Assembly: GCF_004027225.2 (NCBI RefSeq)
Contig: NC_044282.2
Span: 58,298,397-58,362,396 of the forward strand
Reading direction: 5' to 3'
From: Strigops habroptila
Taxonomy: Eukaryota > Chordata > Aves > Psittaciformes > Psittacidae
DNA: 64,000 nt
Numbering within the stretch: the stretch's first letter is position 1; every line of letters begins with the position of its first letter. Made by a program: the position numbers and the translations under genes. Below are positions 53,001 to 64,000 of this stretch, piece by piece. The notes beneath the pieces are model-generated. The model worked only from the letters and a program-made list of their open reading frames with translations, was not told the origin of the DNA and searched no databases.

Positions 53001-56000
53001 GAGCACACCGTCACACCCACTATGGAAGGGAAACAGTATGGGTCAATATAGCGTTTTCTATTTCCCAGGCTATTTCTGTGCATAAAATGCTGGCTTACAT
53101 TTTTTTTTTTTTTTCAATTGGTAATTCACACCAGCTCATTTAGCCACAGATATGTTTCTCACTGTCTTATAAGTATTTTAAAAAAGAAATAGCCTAAAAG
53201 AAAATCTCACAGAGCCTGGTTTGCTGCATGTAGTAAGGAACACAGCCTCAGTCAATTGTGTTTCCTGTAGCAAATAATTCCTTCAAGTTGTAGCTTTCAT
53301 TTTAAAATAATAATTTTTCATCTTATATGAAATATGGATAATATCCTATTCTTCATATAGGATATGATAAACAAAGAGAATCTCTTTCAGCAGGGTGGGG
53401 AAGTTCTTATCTCACAGCGAATGAAGTACTCAGAGCACATGTTCTTACTGTGAATTCTATTTAAAAAGAAAATTATTATACTTCTTTAGGAGAAAAAAGG
53501 ATATTCCTAGTTTTAAAAAAATAAAGTTGAAGATTATTAAGAAGAGGAATTAGAAAAAATGTCTCAGATTTTCAGTTTTAATTTTTGGTTGTTTTGCATT
53601 TCCCTTATCTCAGACAATGAAAACAGTTCAAAGACCAAATCTCTTCAATAGTTTTTAAAAGCTCAGTTTGTAAACTTTCTCATGAATGAGGGAGCAAATT
53701 ATATTTCACTTAGATTTCTGTTGCATGATCACTTGTTCTTGAGATTCACATTGCTTGTCAAAATTTGTCTTGACCCTTCAAAAATTTTTATTTTATGCAT
53801 GTGATACTAACTTGGCCTCTGTTAATCCAGTATTCAGAAGATAGGCCAACATTGTATCATAGGAGCCTTTATTTCATGAAAAATTGTATCTATTAAAAAA
53901 AAGGGATGATATTGCAGTAGTAGATAACTTGGTCATGAAGTAGTAGTGCTAAGATACTGCAATAAAATTCCACATCAATCCTTAAGTATGAAAATCAACA
54001 TAATCTATCAAGGCTGGCAGGTGGTGCTAAATTTGGCTGGTCTCCTGGTGAGACTACTGTTGGAAAACTACCCACATGCTATGAGATTTAAAGAACTCAT
54101 TTCTTTTTAGGTTACATCTATACTGGTGTGGTGGGCAGTGCCATGACCTTTTCTCTGGTCCTGAGGCCAATTTACGTATTTGTGAATCTTTAATTTGCCA
54201 AGTAGGGCAGCAAGGCACCTTTTAGGAATGATGCCCTTGTTCATGGTAACTCCTGGACTAAGCCTGCTTGACGCTGCTCTTGTAATCTTAAGAGTGGATA
54301 AAAGCAAGAAGAACATATCAGTCTAGCACAGACACAAACTTGTAAGTGGCAAAGCTAAAATAAGCATATATGTATTTTTTCTTTGTTGTGACTGTATTTC
54401 ATTTTAACAGCTCAAAGAGCTGAAGCAGAGCTTTGTTAAAAAGCTATTGCTCATCCTTGCATACCACAGGATAAGGCAATGTTTGATTGTAAGGTTCTGA
54501 GGGCTCCTTCATTTTTACAGGAAGTGATAAAAAAGAACAAAATCAAGAGTAAAGTTCATTGTTTTCTACCCATAGCTCAGCCATGAATATCTTGCGTTAT
54601 TCATTATATAATGTTTTACTTAGTGAATATCTCACATTATATGTGTGCAATCCTTTCAGGGGTGCAGAAAGGGCTCTCTGTTGAAATCTTGCTGGGGAAA
54701 GTGTTTTTTAATGGATGTTTAAATTTTAAAATGGGTCAAGTTCTTTCAATTAGGTCTTTCTCTGAGATTATTACTTTATATTTTAAATTGAACACAGGTA
54801 CAAAACCAACACACACAGAGACACACAATCTATATTGAAAGAGTATTCCTGCATGTCTTTGTTGGTCATGTTATGCTGCGCTTGCAGTTAATGGAAAATT
54901 ATGTACCTTTAGACAAAAGGATTGATCTTAGGAAAAGATATATAATTCTCATTTCCCTTCATTGATTATAATACAAGCTTTTGGTAAAGAGTTCAGATTT
55001 AAGCATCCAAATTCTAGAAATTTGACAGAGGATCAAGCTTTTCAAACAAGATATTGAAGGACTTGCCAGATGTGCTCATTTGCTTTACTGTAATAGATAT
55101 GGCCTGTGAAGTGCACAAGATGGGGGTCTGTTACCTGAGAGTACAAACAAAAGCTGTGCTTCAGCATGTATGTGCCAGAAAGCTAATGTACCAGTGTAAG
55201 TAGAATACACAGTTCTTAAGAATGACTTTTAGCAAACCTCACATTGCCTTTGCAACAGACTGCCCAATGCCCAACTTTCCCTCCTCCTGCCTCCTCTTCT
55301 TTTCCTTTTCTCTTTCTGGCCAGAAAAAACAACTCAGCTATTTTCCCAGTGAGGTGAACTAATGTCCAGCACCCATAGATATATGCCCCCTATACATGTA
55401 CGGGTGATTTATATGCCAATAGGGACCCAGAAGAAATTGTATTCCAATATTTATGTACTCCAATATTTGTTCTTCTAAATAAATGAAACATTTATCTCTA
55501 ACCATTAATGAGGCTTATTCTGTCAACAATTAACTTCAGGTATTACTAACTTTAGGCAAAAAGGACTGACAACTTTAGTTGCAGGAGAGTTACCAGAGAA
55601 TTGCATCCAGTTAAGCTGTGTTTGGCTAAAGCATACCTTGTTGAAGAGGAGTGTGGTGGGCTGTTTGCAAGAGATAACAGGGTTCATTCTCCCTCACACA
55701 AGGACCAGGCTGTACTGCTCTTGTGATAAAAAAGGGACTACTGCAGGGAAGATGGATGTTTTACATACGCCTTAAAGCCCTACCTATTATCCTGGAAAAG
55801 CAATAAGAAGTGTTATAAATGAGATTAATGTTTTAAGTGTCGGATGCTACTTGCAAAAGATTTTAGTGACAAATCATGTATGTCTATTGTCCTTTCCTGT
55901 GATAAGTGTTTTTTTCTTGCTCCCCATCAGTCCTCCGTGCTCCCCATCCTCCTCTGTATCTGGGCACTTGAGGTGGCTCTTACAGAGATGTTCCTGCCAG

Positions 56001-59000
56001 TCTCCTTAAGAGACTTAAGTCTCTTACTTAAGTCTTGTTCTAAAGGCAAGCAGGTATTAAGTTTCTGAAAAAGCACAAGGAAATGACTTCAGACATGGTA
56101 ATGTATCATCTCAGTTCTCTTTTCTTACTGAGGTCTGTCTCCAGGTTTCAAAATCCAGTCTGGAGCTTGAATACACCTGTACTTGTGTTCACTCTACAAT
56201 TTACATCTTTCCAGAACAGCGCTAGGAAAGGGCACTTGTCAGGGAAATTGAGAAGTCTTTTGTTTGTTACATGATATAGACCTTTCATGATATAGCTTTC
56301 CTTACTGGCATTAGCAAATGTGAGTGCACATCAATCTGAGATATCTCCAGGTTTCTCTTGGGTTGCAAATATTTTACAACATCACTTTATTTAGATTTGT
56401 TGCCTTCAGTGTGTTCTTGTTACATTCATGTTAATCAAAGCAAAAATTTCCCAAAACAAGGTTTAAATGGAAACTGAAAGTTTTATTCTACTAAAGACTT
56501 TGCTTTGGTAAAAGCTCAGTAGTGGAGATGTTATTAAAAAGAAAAATGAAAAAATGCACCTAAAAATTATTATTTTTCAATGTTCTTTAAAGGATTTGTT
56601 AGCTATGCTAGCTATAGAGTTATTTGCAACATGGAGTGTGCAGGGTTTTTTTCCAGTGTCAAGGAAGTTATGCATTCTTCTGAATTACCTTGTACCTGAA
56701 GATCACATTATGTACAAAGGAGTCTTCAGTTTCTAGCAACCCGTTCTATGTTACTTTGTCAGTTGAGATAAAATTTCAGTGAACTTTCAACTGTAGCAGA
56801 AATCTGCACAGATTCTGTAACAACCTGATTTCCCTTACTAGTTTCACCTTTCGTAGCAAGTAATATGATATTTCTCTTTTCTTCTCTAACAGTTTCATTT
56901 ACATAGTGGCTTTTTTTTTTTTTTTCCTTTTTCCTTCCTTGCTTCCAAATGCCACCTTGTAGAAAATACTTTCTAGATATATACAAGATATTTTTCTGGT
57001 CTTATGCACAGATCACATGTACCACTTTAATAATTTAAATGATATCTTAGGTGACTCAGTTTGCACTTGGGTGAGGATCCGTTTCTTTGTGAGGAATAAT
57101 GGCAAAAAAAAATGCTTTTGAGAGATTGTGACTCTAGATTATGATGACGTTAGGTGATGTAACTGCAATGGTAAGTGCATTCATCTCTTTGCGTTGTCTG
57201 TGACAAGCTGATTTGCAATCCCTGGCTTGTGGCTCAGGAACTTTTGTTCCTCATATGAAGTTTTTTACCAGTTTTCTGTGTTTTTGAGTTTTAAAGAATC
57301 TGTTTCATTATCTGCAAATATTGTGATTTCCATTTCTCTGTTTGCTGAAAACTAGATAAATCCCTTTCAGCTTTAAAAATCCTCCTTTTTTTTTGCCCCC
57401 AATAGTCTTTACAGTTACAATTTTGCTCAGTACAATGCTGTGCTATTCCTGTAAATGTTCTATGTGGTCCATTTACTCTAAGAAAAGGCCACATCACCAG
57501 AGTGATGACTGCAGAAAATTTGGCATGCTTTCTTTTTCAGCAAAAGGACCTGTTCCTATCTATTCCACTTCATTGTGCCCTGCTATTGAGAAGGTTAAGT
57601 AATTCTCTCTCCACTAAATCTTGCAGAGCACACAAATGGCACAGAAATCTTAAATGAGCTGCATAACACTAAGTTTGCTGCAATAATTGCGATGCATGCA
57701 TGAAAAGCCAAACAGGGTGGTTAGGGAATATTCCTCAATGAAAAAATGTGTTAGCTTCAATGTCTCTAGCTAATATAGCTCCCAGTGCTATTTTTGTACA
57801 ACAATCCATCCATAGCAGCCAGATCAGAGAGGGTGTCTATAGACTGTGGGAAACAGGCTCCAGGGAGCTGATCCCAGAAGACCTCCTGCAATGCGTGGCA
57901 CTTTCATCATTTATATAAACATCAGCCTCTTGGAGGCTGAGCTCTAATGTTCTAGTGGAACAGCATCAAAGTGCTATTTAGTGACAACGTGTGAAATAAT
58001 TGGTCTGACCTACATGAGGATTAGGACAGAGAGACAGTAAATATCTGATTTTGATGACTCAATGAGTTCTGTAAACTCTGAACCACATCACAAGTTAAAA
58101 CCCAACATAAACTGTGCATTTTGTATATGCGTTATCACTGATCCACAAGTTCTAATCAGTATGACCTTGGCACAAGTGGCAAATATAGGTAGAACAACCA
58201 GTACATAAAAAATTCCTACCAGAAACTCCTGCATTGTTTGTTTTTCCAATGTACAAATAACACCTCCTTCAGTTGTCTGAGTATTAGGCAAGGAGACTTT
58301 GTTTGTAGCTTGAATGTTAACCAAATGGAAGACATGATTTGTGACCTTCATAATTAATTTACATGACTGTTTTTTAGTTACCAGGAAGTAGGTACTAAAT
58401 CATTGCATACCCAGAAGTAGTCCTGTGCTATTCAACTGACAAGATGAATTTATTATTTCCTTGCAATGGGCCAAGAACAAATTCAATTAACAACTGAAAC
58501 CCAACTTCTTATTATCTAAAACACAACACCCTTTCCGGGACAAGCCAATACTGGAGGTAGTACAATAAATTGAGAACATATAAATATGGGCATCTAAGGA
58601 AAAATAATTTCAAGGAAAAGTCCAGTCTTTGAAGTGTTGCTACTAACCTGTGTAAGGTACAAGTTTGCATGCCATAGCTCATTAGAAGCTACATTCTTCT
58701 TAAATATTTTCCAGGTACTTCTAAAACATATGCTTCCCAGCATTAAATAACTCATGTGCAGCTGGGTAAAAATCCTTTCTACTGGTTTGTTCATCTGATC
58801 TGTCTAGCTAGATCTGCAATGACTGTTAGCATGAGGCTACTGGAGTAATCTAATCTCCAAAGATTTAAGCTTGTTTTATGACATATTGTGATCAATATTA
58901 CACCGAACTGGTCTGAATTGTTGTTGTGTTTCAAAAGCACCCATCCTTAGGTTTACTGGTTACATAAAGTATGACCCAAGGCCCACCAAGAAGGCACGGC

Positions 59001-59487
59001 AAAAAGCAAGACTATAGACAGGTACCCTGAGACGAGACAGGCTAAGCCAAATGGGTTTCTGGGGCCATGGGCAGGTGGTAGGAGAGAGTTCAAGGGAGGC
59101 TAGTCAGGGTCATTGAAGACTACAAGTACCCTCAGTGCCCTAAAACCTCCTCGATGTCAGTTATTAAACACTATTAAACACTATTTATGGTGATTTTTGC
59201 CTGTTCAGCAAACGTTCTACATTTTTTGATGGCCTCTCCCTTATTTCATGGTTTGTCTCCCTGCCTTTACATTTTACTGCTTGCTTTCATTTTACTTTTC
59301 CCTCCTGGTTCCTTATATATTTCTGGCTGCTTCCAACACATCATTTACTGTGATTGAAATTTTTTATATCTCTTCAGTCACCCAGCATTTATCTGTTTAG
59401 GAACAGATAAATTTTTAGGTCATTGAGGACTTTTCCTGGAGTTGTAGGTAGGTTATCACATAATCCCTTCCATAAATGTTTTTCTCT

Positions 59488-59563
59488 CTATTTGTAAAGT
59501 TTTTATATCTTTCTTAATTCATTTAAACTATTTGTAAAGTTTTTATATCTTTCTTTATTCATT
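59488..59563. repeat. Two-copy 40-base tandem duplication
   Basis: CTATTTGTAAAGTTTTTATA followed by TCTTTCTTAATTCATTTAAA is repeated directly after itself with one change (CTTTATT for CTTAATT). The near-identity of the copies suggests a recent slippage or duplication event. Confidence 0.9.
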
Positions 59564-62404
59564 GGAAGGCTGCTGTCAACCTTTCCAGTTTTAATGCTTA
59601 GAAACTGTTTTCTTCACTAAATTTATTCATGCAGTGTATATATCTTACTCTTGTGATAAAAATATCTGGTAACTCGAGTAGTCCTTATGTTTTGGGAATT
59701 TTTTTAACCCTTCTGATATTTGTAGAGACCAATCATATTCCCTTCTAGATGTGGCATTTTCTAATCAAGTGGGCTCTTTGGTTTTCTCAGATATCGCAGA
59801 CTGTCTGTTTCCCTGAATATGTTAATATATCTTCTTTTGAGGCTTAATTTCAGCTCACTTAATGCCAAATAACTAGAGCTGTAAACAGAATTTAAAATAA
59901 ATATTCACCAATATGATATAAGATAACATTAGTTCTCCTGGTTTTGGAAATGCATGCTACATCCTAAGGTTATATTTGATTACAACTTCACTTTTATAGT
60001 TAACAGTCATCCTGCAATTAATACATCCATTAATATATAACCCACAACAATAGCATTCCAGACAGCCACAAAACCACAGAATTCCAGGAAAGCCTGCCAG
60101 ATAACCACCAAGTTGCAACAATAATACCTGTTTTGGAAAAAATAGCAGGAAGGAGACTCAAAACCTGATTTTGAACTGGAAAGACTTGCAAGCAGAATGG
60201 GTCCAGATTTACCAAACTTTTAGACATGTCTCGTTTCCTGCCATTGTCTCAGATAGATACCCAGATTTTTCCTCAAACCAAGAGAAAGGATGCTGTTCTT
60301 ACACTTCCAGAAGAGTTAGAACATATGTAAACTAGGTGCTTCTAGGTCTTTGTATGAATCTTGACAGATGTTAACTGATTCGCTCTGACATACGCTGTTG
60401 TCATAAGCAATTAGTAGGCTTTTCTAATTACTGGAAGTATTTGTGGCTAGAATCATGTATCGTTAGATTTTCATTGCCTTATGGATCTAGGTGGTGAAAG
60501 CAGAACTTAACTTTAAGTTAATCTGCATGTAGATGAGAACTCTGTATTTGCATACCAATGGAGCATCCTGCCAACTTCTTCTTAGGTGGATACACAGCTT
60601 TCAGTAGCAAAATAGCTTTTTTGATAACATTTACAAAAAAGAATCTCTGATGAAGGACATTTTTTACTGCTATAAGCTTCAGCCAGCACAGAAATTTTGG
60701 AAGGCAAGAATTCTTCACACCTCTGAGCTGACAAAAATATTCCCATAAATCATTCTAACAGTCGGACTGTGCTTGAACAGCATTGTATTTTATGCTCCTC
60801 ATCAGGCAGAGGAAATGTGTATTGTCAAGCATAGGAGAGAAAAAAATTTGAAGGGGGCTTGCTTGTAAGCCACACATTGGGGATAAATGCTGCAAAGGAC
60901 AAGCTAGAAGTTGTGGTTAAACCGAATGATTAAACTGTTCCATGTGATGGATTTTCCAGGATATTACATGTTCATCAGAAAGATCAATTCTCTTCCAGAT
61001 TTATTCATTTAACTCAAACACAGTTTTTCATTACTAACGCATTACCCCTGCACAATATAAAAGGAATGTAAAAAAGAACAGGTTTGTCACTTAAGGTAAC
61101 CAATATGTTAAGAAATGTCTCCCGACATAAGAAATAATGACACCTGCACAGGAACCACTCATAAAAACAAACCCTAACTTAGGAGTCTAGTTCAAAAAAA
61201 TATGAGAAATTTTTATGTTTTCTCATGCATTGCTGGGTGAGGGAGGAAAGTCTTCTCCATCATAAGGCCAGAGTTGCACAGCCACATCTGCACAAAAGAC
61301 GAATCCATTCTTGCTTTCAAATTAATGTTTTTGTGTCATTTCTGTGTTTTATAAGCAGTAGTGCCTAGAAACTCTCCCTTACTCCTCAGTGTTTCAATCC
61401 TGTGCAAAAATCACAAAGGCTACATTTCAATTTTTGCCAAAATAAACAGCTTTTGACCTTTTAGGAATCACTTTGTGGGAATTCTGAGTTATCCTATGAG
61501 CCTGCACAAAGAATGCTGTACAAAAATAATAAACATATATTTATTTATATAAATATCAATAAATAAAAATAATATGGTTTAACATATGCTTCCCTTGTTA
61601 TATTCAGTATAGGTTTTTTGAATTTTGCATTGGGAAAGGACTTTTTAAAGAAGTGAATGGTTATGCATGCCCTAAGATAAAAATTGGTGTTTTAAAGCCA
61701 ATGAATAAGATGAAAAAATCTTGTATTTAATCAAAAAATTGTCAAAAAAACAAATAAAGGCCTAAATTTGATTTTAGATTGGCAGCTTGGGTTTTCCTCC
61801 TTCACTTCCATCACTTTATGCAGAAGTGAAAGAAGAGAAGAAAGCAGAGCAAATGATGCAAAACAGAAAGAGAAAAATGTCATTTGATTTGAAATAATTA
61901 TTTCTGCTGCTGTGGACAGCCCCAAGATCTGACAATAAGCATTTTAAGGAGTCATTTTCAGTTACACATGTAATGAGCATCGGGTTGCACATCGATAACA
62001 AAATGGATAGTTAACATGGGCCATTTCCTTAATGTATGCAAGAGCATTTCCATGCCAATTTGTTACTGCAACTTTTCCTAAAAATTGACTTTCTTCGAGA
62101 CTTTTATTGGTGTGGGTGTTAGAATATCTTTGTTAGTCCTAGGGAACAGCCCAGTGGCTGCATTGCGCAGGCCCAAGACCAGGCAACTGAGCCCGTTGAC
62201 CAGCCCATGAACCTTCAGACATCACCAGGGGGTTGGCGCAGGAGGGAGTGTCATTTCCCCACTTGTATCTCCTGGTGCCCCGTGTTGCTTTGACTTGTGG
62301 TTAAACTGAGATATCATTATGCTGGAGGTGCGGCTATCAAGTGTGATATTATAATTAACAGGTCCCAGTGCTTCATAGGCTCTTTCTCAGTGCTTACTAA
62401 TTAA

Positions 62405-62520
62405 TCTTCCTTGCCCTGGCTGTGTCAGTTTATCTCTGTGTTGCAGATGGTGAGACTGAAGCATGGAGGTTAAAAGTCTTGCAGCCTGGAGTGGCATCAG
62501 TAGCTGTCAAGTAGCTTCTT
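62405..62520 (-). repeat. Probable MIR/CORE-SINE type relic
   Basis: TTAATCTTCC, then GTTGCAGATGGTGAGACTGA, AGCATGGAGGTTAAAAGTCT and TGCAGCC follow the order of the reverse-complemented MIR consensus (TTAATCCTCA, TTACAGATGAGGAAACTGAG, GCACAGAGAGGTTAAGT, ACTTGCCC). Identity is low, as expected for a very old SINE. I compared it with the consensus from memory only. Confidence 0.5.
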
Positions 62521-63532
62521 AATGAGGAATACCATCTCCTGTTTGTCACAGTTTAACTGTGACTCTTACACTTAGAGGAATCTAGTTTTTGGCAACCTGG
62601 CCTAGAAGAGCTGGGAGCAGCCCAGGGGTGGGGACCATCCTTGTCCTGTCCCTGCTCTGATGTTCTTTGCTGCTTAGCCTTGCTCAAGCATCTTTGTACA
62701 GTTGTGTTTGTTGGGCATTAATTGGATATTCTGACAACACAAATTTTTAATGGCATGTCAAGGTTTGCAACTCTTGTTTTCCATTTAGTATGAAGTCTTA
62801 GCTTTCGCAGCTTCACCTCTTATTATTGTAGCTGTTATTTTATGGACATGAGTAAGGCAAGATATATGGACGAATTGTTCTCTAATAGGTGGAGACCAAC
62901 AGGTAAGATTTAGGCTCTCAGCAAGGCTTTGCGATACTGAAAGACCTTCAATTTTGCTCAGCTGAGAGGCTGATTCTCAGGCAGCCAAATTAGATAATGC
63001 GACTACTGCAGTTGGCACATTTAAAATATCAAAAATGTTCCTTCTTCACAAGCCATAAGACAGTTAAATTTACGTCATAACATTTGTTCAAAAGTCTGTG
63101 TTTAAAGTCTTTGTCATGTAAGTTAACTGCTGAAGAGCTTTTATTCTCCACAGATAAGACTTGGACTTGTACCGTAGTAGCTGCTTTTATCAGCTCTCAG
63201 CATATGTGCTTCTCATGAGTATATCTGGAACCAGAATAGAAATTGTAAAAAATTCTCCATATTACTAGCTCCTCGCCTGAACCACACCTAAAAAGTAGCA
63301 CAATTCTGTAGGTGTAACTTCAGCACATACCAAAAAGCATACGCTAGTACCACAATGGAAACAACTCCTAGGGCATAAGTATAAAAAAGTAAATTTGTGA
63401 AAATATAGTCAGAAAATGGAGAAAAATGTTATTTGACATGTTGGATCTCAGTGACCATCATATTGCTTTTACCTCACCTGTGCACAGAAAACTCATATTT
63501 CAGAAACATCTCAGTCTTTCCAGGGACATAAA

Positions 63533-64000
63533 ATCATTGAATCATAAAATCATAGAATTGCAGAATTATAGAATGGTTTGGGTTGGAAAGGACCTTCAGA
63601 TCATCTAGTTCCAACCCCCCTGCCATGGGCAGGGATGCATCATACCAGACCATGTCGCCAAGGCTCTGTCCAGCCTGGCCTTGACACTGCCAGGGATGGA
63701 GCATTTACTGCTTCTCTGGACAACCCATCCAGTGCCTCACCACCCTCACTGTAAAGAACTTCTTCCTTATATCTAATCTAAACTTCCCCTGTTTAAGTTT
63801 GAAGCCATTACCCCTTGTCCCACCACTACAGTCCCTAAGGAAGAGTCCCTCTCCAGCATCCTTGTAGGCCCCCTTCAGATACTGGAAGGCTGCTGTGAGG
63901 TCTCCATGCAGCCTTCTCCAGGCTGAACAGCTCCAACTTTCTCAGCCTGTCTTCATATGGGAGGTGCTCCAGCCCCCTTATCATCCCCGTGGCCCTCTTC
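63533..64000 (-). repeat. CR1 LINE 3' region, continuing past the window
   Basis: Minus-strand CR1: octamer run AATCATAGAATTGCAGAATT, then GGTTGGAAAGGACCTTCAGA, GGGCAGGGATGCATC, the tract CTTCTTCCTTATATCTAATC and CAGGCTGAACAGCTCCAAC, going on to ATCCCCGTGGCCCTCTTC at the window edge. It aligns with the 47 kb copy over about 380 bases and extends further. Confidence 0.95.

Larger units (their letters stand above)
53001..63532. other. Gene-poor flank upstream of RHAG
   Basis: More than 10 kb without any coding exon I can support. Open frames are short, lack splice context and resemble no family that I know. Contents noted: a 40-base tandem duplication (59488-59563), a GC-richer block (62140-62290) and a probable MIR-type SINE relic (62405-62520). 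The rest is AT-rich unique sequence. An exon of a gene whose body lies beyond the right edge cannot be excluded. Confidence 0.7.

Overview
This window is vertebrate nuclear DNA, almost certainly from a bird. Genes are split into short exons with GT-AG junctions. The dispersed repeats are CR1 LINE 3' ends with the bird-type (ATTCTATG)n tail, plus avian-type solo LTRs. The protein set matches the MMUT-CENPQ-CYP2AC-RHAG neighbourhood, which corresponds to human 6p12. No tRNA, rRNA, CRISPR array or bacterial-type operon was seen.

Layout, left to right. (1) 1-8.8 kb: the 5' half of MMUT on the minus strand (mitochondrial methylmalonyl-CoA mutase). Four coding exons give residues 1-359; the rest lies beyond the left edge. 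(2) 8.3-9.15 kb: a CpG-island bidirectional promoter shared with CENPQ, with an NRF1-like site and an inverted pair of ACTACAA-type ZNF143 motifs. (3) 8.9-15.85 kb: CENPQ on the plus strand, complete, eight coding exons, 273 or 272 residues depending on a NAGNAG acceptor. (4) 15.9-19.8 kb: intergenic, with a decayed CYP2 exon 1, a cluster of hairpins and an LTR-like element. (5) 19.8-29.04 kb: a complete nine-exon, 498-residue CYP2 cytochrome P450 on the minus strand, best called CYP2AC (human has only a pseudogene, CYP2AC1P). (6) 29-37 kb: intergenic, with a CR1 copy that keeps reverse-transcriptase sequence, a second copy of the CYP2AC upstream block, and a decayed CYP2 exon 9. (7) 37.18-52.87 kb: RHAG on the minus strand, complete, ten exons, 419 residues. 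(8) 53-64 kb: a gene-poor flank with a probable MIR-type SINE relic and a CR1 copy running off the right edge.

The genes are unrelated in function: propionate catabolism in mitochondria (MMUT), inner kinetochore (CENPQ), ER mono-oxygenase (CYP2AC) and red-cell ammonia/gas channel (RHAG). Only MMUT and CENPQ share a promoter.

I found no wholly new biological system. The most useful observations are: a functional CYP2AC flanked on both sides by relics of sister copies; two related solo LTRs that both sit in introns in the sense direction; and a RHAG whose first extracellular loop is about 15 residues shorter than in human and lacks the glycosylation sequon. Exon ends were placed by reading splice signals and keeping the reading frame, so they are predictions without transcript support.
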